Notes: generated by a model from the letters alone, not told the origin. A stretch of 64,000 nucleotides of DNA from Hyphococcus luteus (GCF_002943565.1 NZ_PJCH01000007.1:62001-126000), one strand, 5' to 3'; counted from the stretch's first letter, positions 43,399 through 52,767 are shown. Numbers and translations: made by a program.

Positions 43399-44391
43399 AT
43401 GTCCGAGAAAAAAGCCGATAAAAAGCCCAAAGACCTGATCCGCCCGCTTGAGCATCTCAAGGGCGAAAAGCCGCCCGCGCCCGGCTGGTTCGAAAAGGCC
43501 GTCGCAGCTCCGTCCGAGGAAGGCGCGGTGACGGTGGGCGGCGCGCGCATCCGCTTTTCCGCCTGGGGCGAGCCGGATCGGCGCGGGCTCCTCTTCGTTC
43601 ATGGCGGCCGGGCGCACCGTAACTGGTGGCGGCCGTTCGCGCCGTTTTTCGCAGCCAATCGCCGGGTCGCGGCGCTCGATCTCTCAGGGATGGGCGACTC
43701 GGACTGGCGGGACAAATATTCCCTCGATCTTTACGTGGACGAGGTTTTCGCGGTGATCGAGGAGGCGGGGCTCGCCAGCCGGGGCCGGCCCATCGTCGTC
43801 GGCCATTCCTTCGGCGGCTGGGTGACCCTCGCGGCGGTGGAGCGCGAGGGCGAGAAGCTCGGTGGCGCGGTGGTGGTGGATTCGCCGCTGGGCGTGCCCG
43901 ACCCCCATGAGGGCTATAATGTCGTCAAACCCGACAAGCCTGGGGAAAAAGCCGCCGACAAGCGCAAGGCCCATTTCTACGACAGTATGGAAGAGATGAT
44001 CGCGCGCTTCAGGCTGCTTCCCAACCAGCCGGCGGAAAACCTTTATTTAGTTGACTATATCGCCCGCGAGGGCCTGCGCCGGGCGAAGCCGGAAGAAGGC
44101 GGCGAGGGTTGGACCTGGAAATTCGACCCCGGCGACCGGGCCGGTTTCGAGATCCATTTCGAGCGCGATCTCCTGCGCGCCGCGCGCTGCCCGCTCGCCT
44201 TCATTTATGGGGAAAAATCCATGTTCGGGCAGGGCGACGGCATTGCGCACCTTGAAGAACAGGCGCGGGGGCGCTCGCCTTTCGTCGTCATTCCGGACGC
44301 CTATCACCATCTGATGATGGACCAGCCGCTGGCCTTCGTTTCGGCGCTGCGGACGCTCTTGTCGGCCTGGCCCGTGCGGTTCGGAGTCTAG
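43399..44391 (+). CDS. Alpha/beta hydrolase
   Basis: 330 aa cytoplasmic hydrolase. RFSAWGEPDRRGLLFVHGGRAHRNWW holds the HG oxyanion motif; nucleophile elbow VVGHSFGGWV near residue 138; the catalytic His is in PDAYHHLMMDQP near the end. It has a long cap region (about residues 170-235). The first 45 residues are a polar extension (SEKKADKKPKDLIRPLEHL). Substrate unknown. It precedes the transhydrogenase operon by 100 bases. Confidence 0.87.
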   Translation: MSEKKADKKPKDLIRPLEHLKGEKPPAPGWFEKAVAAPSEEGAVTVGGARIRFSAWGEPDRRGLLFVHGGRAHRNWWRPFAPFFAANRRVAALDLSGMGDSDWRDKYSLDLYVDEVFAVIEEAGLASRGRPIVVGHSFGGWVTLAAVEREGEKLGGAVVVDSPLGVPDPHEGYNVVKPDKPGEKAADKRKAHFYDSMEEMIARFRLLPNQPAENLYLVDYIAREGLRRAKPEEGGEGWTWKFDPGDRAGFEIHFERDLLRAARCPLAFIYGEKSMFGQGDGIAHLEEQARGRSPFVVIPDAYHHLMMDQPLAFVSALRTLLSAWPVRFGV

Positions 44392-44492
44392 GCGGGGCGG
44401 GGCTTCCGGAAGGTGAGAACGGGATGCTTGAGAAGACTTGCCCAAACCCTTGAATTCCGCCAAAAGACTGGAAAAAACGGAAGGGGTTTTAA

Positions 44493-44723
44493 ATGACTGA
44501 CGAAGCCGTTGAGCACGCGCACGACGCTGAAGAGCATAAGAAGTCCTACGACGCCATTATGGGGGCGGCCACCGAGATCGGCGTGCCTTTCTCCATGGCG
44601 CTCGCCATGTTCTTTACGGGGCTAGTCACGCGGTCCGGCGTTCTGATGGCCATCCTTATGGGCGTCATCGTCTATGTCCTCGCGCATATCGTCGTGAAAC
44701 TATTCTTCTCACACCCCCATTAG
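44493..44723 (+). CDS. Small membrane protein, aa3-oxidase subunit IV-like
   Basis: 76 aa. Polar His/Glu-rich start (MTDEAVEHAHDAEEHKKSYDA), then two adjacent hydrophobic segments (VPFSMALAMFFTGLVT and VLMAILMGVIVYVLAHIVVKLFF). It resembles the bacterial aa3-type cytochrome oxidase subunit IV family (PF07835), whose members often precede pntAA in Caulobacter-type genomes. The start follows GAAGGGG. It sits 25 bases before pntAA, so it is probably in that operon; no oxidase gene is nearby. Confidence 0.75.
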   Translation: MTDEAVEHAHDAEEHKKSYDAIMGAATEIGVPFSMALAMFFTGLVTRSGVLMAILMGVIVYVLAHIVVKLFFSHPH

Positions 44724-44748
44724 CGCAGCGGTCCCCGCTGGAGGCCCG

Positions 44749-45987
44749 ATGAAATTAGCCGTATTGAAAGAAACGCGGTCCGGCGAGACGCGGGTCGCCG
44801 CGACGCCTGAGACCGTCAAAAAGTTCATCAGCCTCGGCGCGAGCGTCTCGGTTCAGGCCGGCGCCGGCGATGCGGCGCGGTTCCCCGACGCCGATTACGC
44901 CGCGGCGGGCGCGAGCATCAGCCCCAGCGCCGCCGATGCGGCCCAGGGCGCGGACGCCATCCTCAAAGTGCTGGCGCCGTCGAGCGAGGAGCTCCGGGTC
45001 TTCGGTCGCGGCGTGAAGCTGATCGCCATCCTGTCCGCCTATAACGATCCTGACAGCGTCGCTTCCTATGCGCGCCTTGGCGTCGACGCCATGGCTATGG
45101 AGCTGATGCCGCGCATCACCCGCGCGCAGTCCATGGACGTCCTGTCCTCGCAATCGAACCTCGCCGGCTACAAGGCGGTGATCGATGCGGCGGCCTATTA
45201 CGGCCGCGCCCTGCCGATGATGATGACCGCGGCGGGCACCATCGCGGCGGCGAAAGTCTTCGTCATGGGCGCCGGCGTTGCGGGGCTTCAGGCGATTGCG
45301 ACCGCACGGCGCCTGGGCGCCATTGTGTCGGCGACCGACGTGCGCTTCGCCGCCAAGGAGCAGGTGGAAAGCCTCGGCGCGACTTTTGTCACCGTCGATG
45401 AAGAGGCGATGAAAGAGGCCGAAACCGAAGGCGGTTACGCCAAGGAGATGTCGGAAGACTTTCAAAAGCGCCAGGCGGACTTCGTCGCCGACCATATCGC
45501 CAAGCAGGATATCGTCGTTACGACAGCGCTGATCCCCGGCCGCCCGGCGCCGCGGCTCGTTTCCGCGGACATGGTGAATTCCATGAAGCCGGGCTCGGTG
45601 ATTGTCGATCTCGCGGTCGAGGCCGGCGGCAATGTGGAGCTGTCGCGCCCGGGCGAGGCGATCGAGACCGGCGGGATCACCATTCTCGGCTTCAAGAACG
45701 TGCCGGGCCGTCTCGCCGCCGACGCGTCGAGCCTTTACGCCCGCAATATCTACAATTTCATCGCCGCGTTTTTCGACAAGGAAACGAAATCGATGAAGGC
45801 CGACCCCGAAGACGCCATCATCAAGGCGGTGACGCTGACACGCGGCGGCAAGATCGTGCATCCGGCTTTCGAGGCCGCAGAAGCGGCGCCGGAAACAACG
45901 CCGGAGCCGGAAGCGCCGGCCGAGGAAACGCCGCCGAAAGGCGCGGGCGCCGATACGCCCGATGAAACGGACGGCGAAGAAGATTAA
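44749..45987 (+). CDS. pntAA: NAD(P) transhydrogenase subunit alpha-1 (domain I)
   Basis: NAD(H)-binding soluble domain of the proton-translocating transhydrogenase. 412 aa. [28 protein letters not shown] at the start, [26 protein letters not shown] (Rossmann loop, near residue 172), [12 protein letters not shown] and [11 protein letters not shown]. It stops after domain I with an acidic, Pro-rich tail ([17 protein letters not shown]), so the enzyme has the split alpha1/alpha2/beta form of Rhodospirillum. It makes NADPH from NADP using the proton gradient. Confidence 0.96.
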   Translation: MKLAVLKETRSGETRVAATPETVKKFISLGASVSVQAGAGDAARFPDADYAAAGASISPSAADAAQGADAILKVLAPSSEELRVFGRGVKLIAILSAYNDPDSVASYARLGVDAMAMELMPRITRAQSMDVLSSQSNLAGYKAVIDAAAYYGRALPMMMTAAGTIAAAKVFVMGAGVAGLQAIATARRLGAIVSATDVRFAAKEQVESLGATFVTVDEEAMKEAETEGGYAKEMSEDFQKRQADFVADHIAKQDIVVTTALIPGRPAPRLVSADMVNSMKPGSVIVDLAVEAGGNVELSRPGEAIETGGITILGFKNVPGRLAADASSLYARNIYNFIAAFFDKETKSMKADPEDAIIKAVTLTRGGKIVHPAFEAAEAAPETTPEPEAPAEETPPKGAGADTPDETDGEED

Positions 45988-46025
45988 TCCCTGAAGGAGC
46001 GCCCCTTAAACGGAGCGATAAGGCC

Positions 46026-46499
46026 ATGCAGGACAAGAAAGAACAGGTCGAGGAAGCCGCGAAGGCCGCCGAAGAGGCCGCCAAGGCCGCGGAAGCGGCG
46101 GCGGCGAATGCGACCGGTAACGCCGATGCGGCGCAGGCCGCGGCCGACCAGGCGCGCGACATCGCCGACCAGCTCGCGATCATCGCGGCGTCGAGCCCGA
46201 TTTCCGATTTTGTGTTCCTCGCGACGATTTTCATCCTCGCGATTTTTGTCGGCTATTACGTCGTCTGGTCGGTGACCCCGGCGCTGCACACGCCCTTGAT
46301 GTCGGTCACCAACGCGATTTCCTCGGTCGTGATCGTCGGCGCGCTGATCGCGCTCGGCGCGGACCTTTCGGACTCGGTGATGAGCTTCTGGCCGAAATTT
46401 TTCGGCTTCGTCGCCGTGGCGCTCGCCAGCGTCAACATATTCGGCGGGTTCCTCGTCACCCAGCGCATGCTCGCCATGTATAAGAAGAAAGAGCGGTAG
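46026..46499 (+). CDS. pntAB: NAD(P) transhydrogenase subunit alpha-2
   Basis: 157-aa membrane part of the alpha chain. An Ala/Glu-rich helical head ([24 protein letters not shown]) is followed by four membrane helices: [34 protein letters not shown] and [25 protein letters not shown]. The head is longer than in many homologues. Between pntAA and pntB; a family A repeat separates it from pntB. Confidence 0.93.
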   Translation: MQDKKEQVEEAAKAAEEAAKAAEAAAANATGNADAAQAAADQARDIADQLAIIAASSPISDFVFLATIFILAIFVGYYVVWSVTPALHTPLMSVTNAISSVVIVGALIALGADLSDSVMSFWPKFFGFVAVALASVNIFGGFLVTQRMLAMYKKKER

Positions 46500-46528
46500 A
46501 CGATGTCGCCGTTTGTTGAAAATACACG

Positions 46529-46626
46529 CCTTCGTCCTTCGAGACGCCCAATGCCCTTCATCTTGAGGAGCCGCGGAGCGGCGTCTCGAAGGGCGAAGGG
46601 CATTGGGCTCCTCAGGATGAAGGCTT
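46529..46626. repeat. Palindromic intergenic repeat, family A copy 2
   Basis: CTTCGTCCTTCGAGACGCC pairs with GGCGTCTCGAAGGGCGAAG, and GCCCAATGCCCTTCATCTTG pairs with the right end GCTCCTCAGGATGAAGG. It sits inside the pnt operon, between pntAB and pntB, so it will be part of the mRNA. Confidence 0.85.
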
Positions 46627-46647
46627 CTTTTGCAGAGGCGTTTTCGA

Positions 46648-48048
46648 ATGGCCGATAACTTACCAGCGATCCTCTATGTCGCCGCCGGCATTCTCTTCAT
46701 CCTCGCGCTGAGGGGGCTGTCGAACCCGGAGACGGCGCGCCAGGGCAACCGCTTCGGCATGATCGGCATGGCCATCGCCGTCGTGACGACGCTTTTCGTG
46801 CTCGAGGATAAAGGCATCGGCACCTGGTTCTTCGTGCTCGTCGCCATCGCCGCCGGCGCGGCGCCGGGCGCTTATATCGCCCGCAAGATCCCCATGACCG
46901 CGATGCCGCAGCTTGTGGCGGCGTTCCACTCGCTGGTCGGCCTCGCGGCGGTCTTGATCGCCTGGGCGGCGTTCCTGGCGCCGGTCGCTTTCAATATCGG
47001 CGAGCCGGGCCATATCCATGCGGGCTCGGCGCTCGAAATGTCGCTCGGCGTCGCCATCGGCGCGATCACCTTTTCCGGCTCGATCATCGCCTTCGCCAAG
47101 CTCAACGGCAACATGTCGGGCAAGCCGATCATGCTGCCCATGCGTCATCCCATCAATCTCGGGCTGGGGCTGCTGATCCTCCTCTTCATCGGCATGCTGA
47201 TGACGGGCGAGCAGTCGGCGACGACCTTCTTCCTGTTGACGCTCGCCGCCTTCGTGCTCGGCTTCCTGTTGATCATCCCCATTGGCGGCGCCGACATGCC
47301 GGTGGTCGTCTCCATGCTCAATTCCTATTCCGGCTGGGCGGCGGCGGGCATCGGCTTCACGCTCGAGAACATGGCGCTGATCATCACCGGCGCGCTGGTC
47401 GGCTCGTCGGGCGCGATCCTTTCCTACATCATGTGCAAGGGCATGAACCGCTCCTTCGTCTCGGTCATTCTCGGCGGCTTTGGCGGCGACGATGCGGCGG
47501 CGGCTATTGGCGGCGAGGACGACCGGCCGGTGAAACAGGGCTCGGCGGACGACGCGGCCTTCGTCATGAAGAACGCCAACAAGGTGATCATCGTCCCCGG
47601 CTACGGCATGGCGGTGGCGCAGGCGCAGCACGCGCTGCGCGAGATGGCGGACTTGCTGAAATCCGAAGGCGTCGAGGTGAAATACGCCATTCACCCCGTG
47701 GCGGGACGGATGCCGGGGCATATGAACGTGCTCCTCGCCGAGGCGCAGGTGCCTTATGACGAGGTCTTCGAGCTCGAAGACATCAATTCGGAATTTCGCA
47801 CCGCCGACGTTGCCTTCGTCATCGGCGCCAATGACGTCACGAACCCGTCGGCGAAGACCGACAAGACCTCGCCGATTTACGGCATGCCGGTTTTGAATGT
47901 CGAAGACGCCGGCACGGTGCTGTTCGTCAAGCGCTCCATGGCGTCAGGTTACGCCGGCGTTCAGAACGAGCTCTTCTTCCGCGACAACACCATGATGCTG
48001 TTCGGCGACGCCAAGAAAATGTGCGAGGACATCGTCAAGGCGTTCTAG
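46648..48048 (+). CDS. pntB: NAD(P) transhydrogenase subunit beta
   Basis: 466 aa. About nine membrane helices then the NADP-binding domain III: VIIVPGYGMAVAQAQHALREMADLL, YAIHPVAGRMPGHMNVLLAEA, ELEDINSEFRTADVAFVIGANDVTNPSA and GMPVLNVEDAGTVLFVKRSMASGYAGVQNELFF. The ATG at 46648 fits the family N-terminus MADNLPAILYVAAGILFILALRGL. It completes the three-subunit proton pump. Terminal gene of the operon. Confidence 0.96.
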   Translation: MADNLPAILYVAAGILFILALRGLSNPETARQGNRFGMIGMAIAVVTTLFVLEDKGIGTWFFVLVAIAAGAAPGAYIARKIPMTAMPQLVAAFHSLVGLAAVLIAWAAFLAPVAFNIGEPGHIHAGSALEMSLGVAIGAITFSGSIIAFAKLNGNMSGKPIMLPMRHPINLGLGLLILLFIGMLMTGEQSATTFFLLTLAAFVLGFLLIIPIGGADMPVVVSMLNSYSGWAAAGIGFTLENMALIITGALVGSSGAILSYIMCKGMNRSFVSVILGGFGGDDAAAAIGGEDDRPVKQGSADDAAFVMKNANKVIIVPGYGMAVAQAQHALREMADLLKSEGVEVKYAIHPVAGRMPGHMNVLLAEAQVPYDEVFELEDINSEFRTADVAFVIGANDVTNPSAKTDKTSPIYGMPVLNVEDAGTVLFVKRSMASGYAGVQNELFFRDNTMMLFGDAKKMCEDIVKAF

Positions 48049-48054
48049 AAAAGC

Positions 48055-48447
48055 TTATTCCTCATAGCGGTTCGTTTCATCGCGGTCGCGGTCATATCGT
48101 TTCGCAAGGGGGGATGCTGGCAGCCAGGATTCGCGCCGGATGGTCCACAGTTCGTAAGTCGGCTTGAACCGATCCGGGGCGTCAAACGAACCGAGATGCA
48201 ATTCGATTTCGTCTGCGCTGCGCGAGAAAACGGACGAGCCGCAGCGGGGACAGAAATGCCGTCCTTCATAGTCGCGCGTTTCGCCCTCGACCGTCACCGC
48301 ACTTGCCGGGAAGATGGCGGAGGCGTGAAAAAGCGCGCCGTGATGTTTGCGGCAGTCGAGGCAGTGGCAAAGCCCGACCCTGTACGGCGCGCCCGACGCC
48401 TCAAATCGGATATCGCCGCACAGGCAGCCGCCGGTGAGCCGGTCCAT
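48055..48447 (-). CDS. GFA-family (CENP-V) zinc protein
   Basis: 130 aa. Zinc ligands of the glutathione-dependent formaldehyde-activating fold: GGCLCGDIRFEA, GLCHCLDCRKHHG and HFCPRCGSSVFSRS. The family name is historical; most small members have no proven formaldehyde activity. It converges on pntB with 6 bases between stops. Confidence 0.88.
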   Translation of the reverse strand: MDRLTGGCLCGDIRFEASGAPYRVGLCHCLDCRKHHGALFHASAIFPASAVTVEGETRDYEGRHFCPRCGSSVFSRSADEIELHLGSFDAPDRFKPTYELWTIRRESWLPASPLAKRYDRDRDETNRYEE

Positions 48448-48603
48448 CTTGCGTCTCCTTTAAAAGCCAGCAGAGGGATGTTTACAATGAGGAAAGGTCA
48501 GTGCAATCGCCCCATAGCGGCGCCCACATTTGCGTGAGGTCCATAGGCGGCGCGAACGGGCGCTGATAGATTGCCACGCTTAGGGTTAAAAAGGGGAAGT
48601 TCC

Positions 48604-49530
48604 ATGAAATATCTGATGCTGGGCGCAGCCGCGCTCGCACTTGCAGCATGTTCGCAGGAAACGCCGACCGGAGCGGAAGACAGCGCGCCCGCCGACGAAA
48701 CCATGAACGAAGAAACAATGACGCCGACGGACGAGATGGAGGCCGCCGCGCCTGAAATGTCCGCGTCGGAAAAACTCGACGCCGTTCTCGCCGCCGAGCC
48801 CGACGACGTCAAAGCGCGTTATCAATACCGCCACCCGAAAGAAACGCTCGAGTTCTTCGGCGTCGAGCCGGGCATGACCGTGGTCGACATCCTGCCGGGC
48901 CAGCCGGGCTGGTACGGCAAAATTCTCGTTCCTTATCTCGGATCGGACGGGACCCTGATCGGCGCTGAATACCCGGTAGAGATGTGGGCGAAATTCGGCG
49001 GCGATTATTCGGGCGAAGAGTTTCTCGAGAGCCGCAGAACATTCCCGCAAGACTATGTCGCCGCGGTCGACGAACTCGCCGGCGAAGACGGCGCGAATGC
49101 CGCCGCCTTCCTGATCGGCTCCATGCCGGCAGAGCTTGAAGGGACGGCGGACGTCGTCATGATGATGCGCGCGGCGCACCATTTCAACCGCATCGATGAC
49201 GGCGCTTACTGGGAAGTTGCGCTCGCCGACATCAACGCCGTGTTAAAGCCCGGCGGGATTGTCGGCGTCGTGCAGCACCGCGCCCCGGAAGAAAATTCCG
49301 ATGACTGGGCCGTGGGCAACGCCGGTTACCTGAAGCAGTCCCAGGTGGTCTCGGTCTTCGAGGACGCCGGCTTCGAGCTCGTCGAGGCGAGCGAGATCAA
49401 CGCCAACCCGAACGACCGGCCCACCGAAGACGACATTGTCTGGCGCCTGCCGCCGTCGAATGACAGCACGGAGGCGGCCGAGATCGGCGAAAGCGACCGG
49501 ATGACCTTGAAGTTCAAGAAGCCGGAATAA
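48604..49530 (+). CDS. Exported lipoprotein with methyltransferase-like domain
   Basis: 308 aa. Lipoprotein signal MKYLMLGAAALALAAC (Cys 16), acidic linker, then a domain of the predicted methyltransferase family often called COG4798: RYQYRHPKETLEFFGVEPGMTVVDILPGQPGWYGKILVPYLGSDGTLIGAEY (SAM-fold motif I region with altered Gly pattern) and VMMMRAAHHFNR...ADINAVLKPGGIVGVVQHR. SAM is not expected outside the cytoplasm, so the true role is open. The ATG at 48604 follows GGGGAAG; the start at 48571 would hide the signal. Ends before a bidirectional terminator. Confidence 0.85.
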   Translation: MKYLMLGAAALALAACSQETPTGAEDSAPADETMNEETMTPTDEMEAAAPEMSASEKLDAVLAAEPDDVKARYQYRHPKETLEFFGVEPGMTVVDILPGQPGWYGKILVPYLGSDGTLIGAEYPVEMWAKFGGDYSGEEFLESRRTFPQDYVAAVDELAGEDGANAAAFLIGSMPAELEGTADVVMMMRAAHHFNRIDDGAYWEVALADINAVLKPGGIVGVVQHRAPEENSDDWAVGNAGYLKQSQVVSVFEDAGFELVEASEINANPNDRPTEDDIVWRLPPSNDSTEAAEIGESDRMTLKFKKPE

Positions 49531-49554
49531 CCGGCGGCAGATCCCAAATAAAAA

Positions 49555-49581
49555 GCGGCGCTTTTAAGCGCCGCTTTTTTT
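49555..49581. terminator. Bidirectional intrinsic terminator
   Basis: Stem GCGGCGCTT (49555-49563) with AAGCGCCGC (49566-49574), A run before and T run after, so it can end transcripts from both strands between the lipoprotein and MipA genes. Confidence 0.92.
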
Positions 49582-49597
49582 CATGGGGTTTAAGCGC

Positions 49598-50713
49598 TTA
49601 CTCGCCCGATGCGCCGAAGGTGAATTCGCGCATCAGGTGGAAGCCGAAGGCGAATTGGTGGCGGCTGCCATAGTCGGCGATGATCGGCGTTCGCGCATAA
49701 TCGCGGAAGATATATTGATAGGTTGCGTAAGGGTTCAGGGACCAGCGGTCGCCGATATTGATATAGGCGTTGACCGATCCGCCCACATCGCGAAAGCCGG
49801 AATCGACTTCATAGACGGGAAGCCGTCCGCCCGACCGCGCCGATTGTTCCGGGGTGATGGAGAAATAGGCGTCGGCGAAATTGTCGTCGATCCAGGTGGC
49901 CTGGCCGCCTGCGGCGAGGGAAAAGCGTCCGGCGCGGAAAAGCAGCGCGGTCAGATAGCCGTCGACGGCGGCGCCGTGATGGCCGGTCTTGATGGCGTGG
50001 CGCGCTTTCGCCTTGAAGGCGAACCGGTCGAGGAACGTGGTGGCGACGAAGCCGCCCATTTCGAAGGTCGTCCCCACATCGCCGAGGCCGTCGAGCGCCG
50101 GATTGTCGTCCTGGTCGCGCCGCGCGCGGATCTTGATGGAGGGGCCTGCGCGGAACCGGGAAAAACCGAACAGCGCGAAATCGGCGCCGTCATCGTCGAG
50201 AAAGACGAAGTTCTTGAATTTCACATAGACCTGCGGGTCGGCGTTGAACTCGTAATCGTTGGAGCCGAAATAATCCGGCTCGTAGATCGGGCCGATGCCG
50301 ATGGAGAGATTGGTCTCTTCTGGAATGAGAAAGTTCAGGGAGCCGAAAAAGCCGCGATTGTCGTCTTCCTCGCCCAGCGTGATGCGCCCGCCCACCGGGT
50401 CTTCTTCCTCTTCAAAGCCTTTTTCGCCGAAGATCAGCGGACGGACTTTCGGTTCGTCGAGGCGGTTGGCGTCGCGCTCCTGTTCGGCGGTGAGGATCGC
50501 CGCTTCTTCCGCCTCCTTGCGGTCCTGGCGCAGCTTGTCGCGCTTTTCCTTCTGCGTCGGGCCGAACAGCATGGGGCTGAGCTGGGGATCGTCAATCTGC
50601 TCCTGCGCCGCCGCGGGCGCCCCCCCCGCCGCGAATAGGGCCGCCATGAGCGCCGCCGCGCTGACAAAGGCGGCTTGTTTCGATCCGGTCTTCAAGAGCA
50701 TCAGTCCCCGCAT
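49598..50713 (-). CDS. MipA/OmpV-family outer-membrane protein
   Basis: 371 aa from the ATG at 50713 that begins a signal peptide; an ATG four codons earlier is the alternative. Mature protein has a 90-residue charged spacer (PTQKEKRDKLRQDRKEAEEAAILTAEQERDANRL) unusual for the family, then a beta barrel: LSIGIGPIYEPDYFGSNDYEFNADPQVYVKF, FSRFRAGPSIKIRARRD, GGQATWIDDNFADAYFSI and the final LMREFTFGASGE. MipA binds murein-synthesising enzymes in E. coli. The charged spacer may reach peptidoglycan, which is an inference. Confidence 0.87.
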   Translation of the reverse strand: MRGLMLLKTGSKQAAFVSAAALMAALFAAGGAPAAAQEQIDDPQLSPMLFGPTQKEKRDKLRQDRKEAEEAAILTAEQERDANRLDEPKVRPLIFGEKGFEEEEDPVGGRITLGEEDDNRGFFGSLNFLIPEETNLSIGIGPIYEPDYFGSNDYEFNADPQVYVKFKNFVFLDDDGADFALFGFSRFRAGPSIKIRARRDQDDNPALDGLGDVGTTFEMGGFVATTFLDRFAFKAKARHAIKTGHHGAAVDGYLTALLFRAGRFSLAAGGQATWIDDNFADAYFSITPEQSARSGGRLPVYEVDSGFRDVGGSVNAYINIGDRWSLNPYATYQYIFRDYARTPIIADYGSRHQFAFGFHLMREFTFGASGE

Positions 50714-50914
50714 GGCAGATCCCATCCCGCACGCTTAACAGCGATTCTGTCTTACTGTTCCCGCCTAGTCTAGCCGGGGCGACGCCCGGCGCCAGTCAAA
50801 GCTAAGGGGCAATCCGGCGAGAATGGGGCGATTTTGTCGATATTTCCCTGATTCGAAGAGCGATTCTCCGCAAAGGGCGCCGGTGCGGCGCCGGAGCCAC
50901 AGCACACAGCAAGA

Positions 50915-50943
50915 AGCCGGCGCGCGGGAGAGGGCGGCCGGCT
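50915..50943 (-). terminator. Possible terminator after entericidin gene
   Basis: Arms AGCCGGC (50915-50921) and GCCGGCT (50937-50943) lie downstream of the entericidin-like gene, followed on that strand by only a short T-rich tract (TTCTT). Weak. Confidence 0.35.
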
Positions 50944-50969
50944 CGTCGGTCTTTTATGGTTGAGGCGCG

Positions 50970-51092
50970 TTAATCGTCCAGCGCGTCGTCAATGGCTTCG
51001 CCGGCGTTTTCCACATCCCGGCCGACGCCCTTGATGGTTTCGCAGGCTGAAAGAAAGAGCCCGCAAGCGAGAAGAAGGGCGAGGATGCGCAT
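50970..51092 (-). CDS. Entericidin-type small lipoprotein
   Basis: 40 aa: a lipoprotein signal with LSAC (Cys 17) followed by ETIKGVGRDVENAGEAIDDALDD. This is the entericidin A/B pattern, a tiny envelope lipoprotein linked to stress or envelope stability. The start follows AGGAG at a good distance. Below the usual size cut-off for ORF lists. Confidence 0.9.
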   Translation of the reverse strand: MRILALLLACGLFLSACETIKGVGRDVENAGEAIDDALDD

Positions 51093-51181
51093 AAAAAGCT
51101 CCTGAGAAGATTTCCGGTTATCGGGGGCGAGTATGCCTCAAAAGCCGGAAAACAACAGCATCCGCAAAGCTTACAAAACGC

Positions 51182-51391
51182 TTAGAGCGCGCCTTCGCGC
51201 TGCAGGCGCTTGCGCACCAGCTTGCGGGCGCGGCGGACGGCCTCCGCCTTTTGGCGGGCCTTCTTCTCGGACGGCTTTTCGTAGAATTTCCGGCGCTTCA
51301 TTTCCCGGAACGTCCCTTCGCGCTGCATCTTCTTTTTCAGCGCCTTAAGGGCTTGCTCGACATTATTGTCGCGGACAAAAATCTGGACCAA
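51182..51391 (-). CDS. rpsU: Ribosomal protein bS21
   Basis: 69 aa, [34 protein letters not shown] and a very basic tail. Helps 30S initiation. Divergent to COQ9 with 177 bases between starts, an arrangement known in other alphaproteobacteria. Confidence 0.97.
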   Translation of the reverse strand: MVQIFVRDNNVEQALKALKKKMQREGTFREMKRRKFYEKPSEKKARQKAEAVRRARKLVRKRLQREGAL

Positions 51392-51568
51392 AGCCTTTCG
51401 CCTCCTTTGAAAACAAAAGCGCCACGGGGGCTGCCGCGACGCACGTAAAACGAGCCAACCCTGATCCCGCCTGTTTCCTGCAGGGGGCAGGGGATGCGGG
51501 CCTATACCAAAACCCCTATGGATTGTCTACATAGGCCCCGTTCCCCGCCTTTAAAGGAGGCCGCCCCC

Positions 51569-52369
51569 ATGCCAGAGCCCCGCAAATCCGCCGAAAACCC
51601 GGAAAATGGCGAGAATGCCGGCGGTTTCGACGCCGAGGCGCGCGCGATCCTGAAGGCGATGCTCTCCCGCGCGGCCTTCGAGGGCTGGACCGATGCGGCG
51701 CTCGCCGCCGCCGCGAAAGACGCCGGGCAGGGCCCGTCGGTTGTCGCCGCCGCTTTCCCCCGCGGGGCGGCGGACGCGCTGAAGGCCTGGTCCATGGAGG
51801 CGGACGCGCAAATGGCGGCGAAAATGACCGGCCCTGGCTTCGGCGGGCTGAAAATCCGCGAAAAAGTCGCCTTCGCCGTCGAGGCCCGGCTGGCCGCGCT
51901 GAGGCCTCACAAGGAAGCGGCGCGGCGCGCCGCGGCGACGCTGGCGCTGCCGGTTCACGGGCCCCTTGGCGCGGAGCTCGCCTGGAAGACGGCGGACGCG
52001 ATCTGGCGCGGGCTCGGCGACAAGTCGGCGGATTTCAATTTCTATTCGAAACGCGGGATTTTGACCGGCGTCTGGCTGTCGACGCTCGCCCACTGGCTCG
52101 GAGACGACAGCGAAGACGAAGCCTCGACCAAGGCTTTCCTCGATGCGCGCATCGAGAACGTCATGCAGATCGAAAAAGCCAAGGGAAAACTCCGGGAGCT
52201 GAATATCGACCCGGCCAAACCCCTCGAATGGCTGGCGAAGCTCAGATATCCGGGCGGCCGCCAAGAAGCGGGCGACGACGAGACCTGGGACGAAGAGGAA
52301 GTCGACGAAGCGCTCGACGAAAGCTTCCCCGCGAGCGACCCGCCGGGATGGACGCCGGGGAAAGCCTAG
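51569..52369 (+). CDS. COQ9-family ubiquinone biosynthesis protein
   Basis: 266 aa from the ATG at 51569, preceded by AAAGGAGG; upstream frame is unsupported. COQ9 features: RAILKAMLSRAAFEGWTDAALAAAAKDAG, FPRGAADALKAWSMEAD, REKVAFAVEARLAAL and the lipid-binding helix region DAIWRGLGDKSADFNFYSKRGILTGVWLSTLAHWLGD. COQ9 presents quinone intermediates to COQ7. It has an extra acidic tail (GGRQEAGDDETWDEEEVDEALDESFPASDPPGW) whose end resembles a separate short conserved motif (ALDESFPASDPP) seen in other proteins. Confidence 0.93.
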   Translation: MPEPRKSAENPENGENAGGFDAEARAILKAMLSRAAFEGWTDAALAAAAKDAGQGPSVVAAAFPRGAADALKAWSMEADAQMAAKMTGPGFGGLKIREKVAFAVEARLAALRPHKEAARRAAATLALPVHGPLGAELAWKTADAIWRGLGDKSADFNFYSKRGILTGVWLSTLAHWLGDDSEDEASTKAFLDARIENVMQIEKAKGKLRELNIDPAKPLEWLAKLRYPGGRQEAGDDETWDEEEVDEALDESFPASDPPGWTPGKA

Positions 52370-52395
52370 GACGGTTTGGTTGTTGTCGATCCGCG

Positions 52396-52492
52396 CCTTC
52401 ATCCTGAGGAGCAAGAAATCCCTTCATCCTGAGGGTGAGCGAAGCGAACATCTCGAAGGACGAAGGGATTTCTTGCTCCTCAGGATGAAGGC
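52396..52492. repeat. Palindromic intergenic repeat, family A copy 3
   Basis: The best copy of the family: perfect 31-base arms (52396-52426 and 52462-52492) starting GCCTTCATCCTGAGGAGC. It ends two bases from the stop codon of the next minus-strand gene, so on that strand it directly follows the coding region, and on the plus strand it follows COQ9. Confidence 0.9.
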
Positions 52493-52494
52493 TT

Positions 52495-52674
52495 TTAGCG
52501 AAGCGTCTTGGATCGCGCCACCGCTTCGGCGATTTTTTCGCCGGCGATTTTGCGCTTGCGCAGGGTGCTGAAGGTTTCGCGAATATTCACCGGCGCGCCC
52601 TGTCGCTTATGCGGCTTGCACAACAGACAGCCCGCGCGCGAGGATTTCGGTCCTTTGCGTTTGTGATGGGCCAT
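52495..52674 (-). CDS. Small basic CxxC protein, unknown
   Basis: 59 aa, MAHHKRKGPKSSRAGCLLCKPHKRQGAP followed by a basic helical tail. The single CLLC with His-rich surroundings could bind one metal with help from HK residues; similar tiny proteins with GCLLCKxHK occur widely in proteobacteria without a known role. GGAG lies upstream of the start. Not recognised beyond that. Confidence 0.72.
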   Translation of the reverse strand: MAHHKRKGPKSSRAGCLLCKPHKRQGAPVNIRETFSTLRKRKIAGEKIAEAVARSKTLR

Positions 52675-52767
52675 GGGGTCAGTCTCCGTTGCGCGCGATC
52701 AGGGAAGGTTAGATAAGCCTCGCCCGCATAGACGCAAGACTTTGTTCTTGAGGATCGCCGTTCCGGC

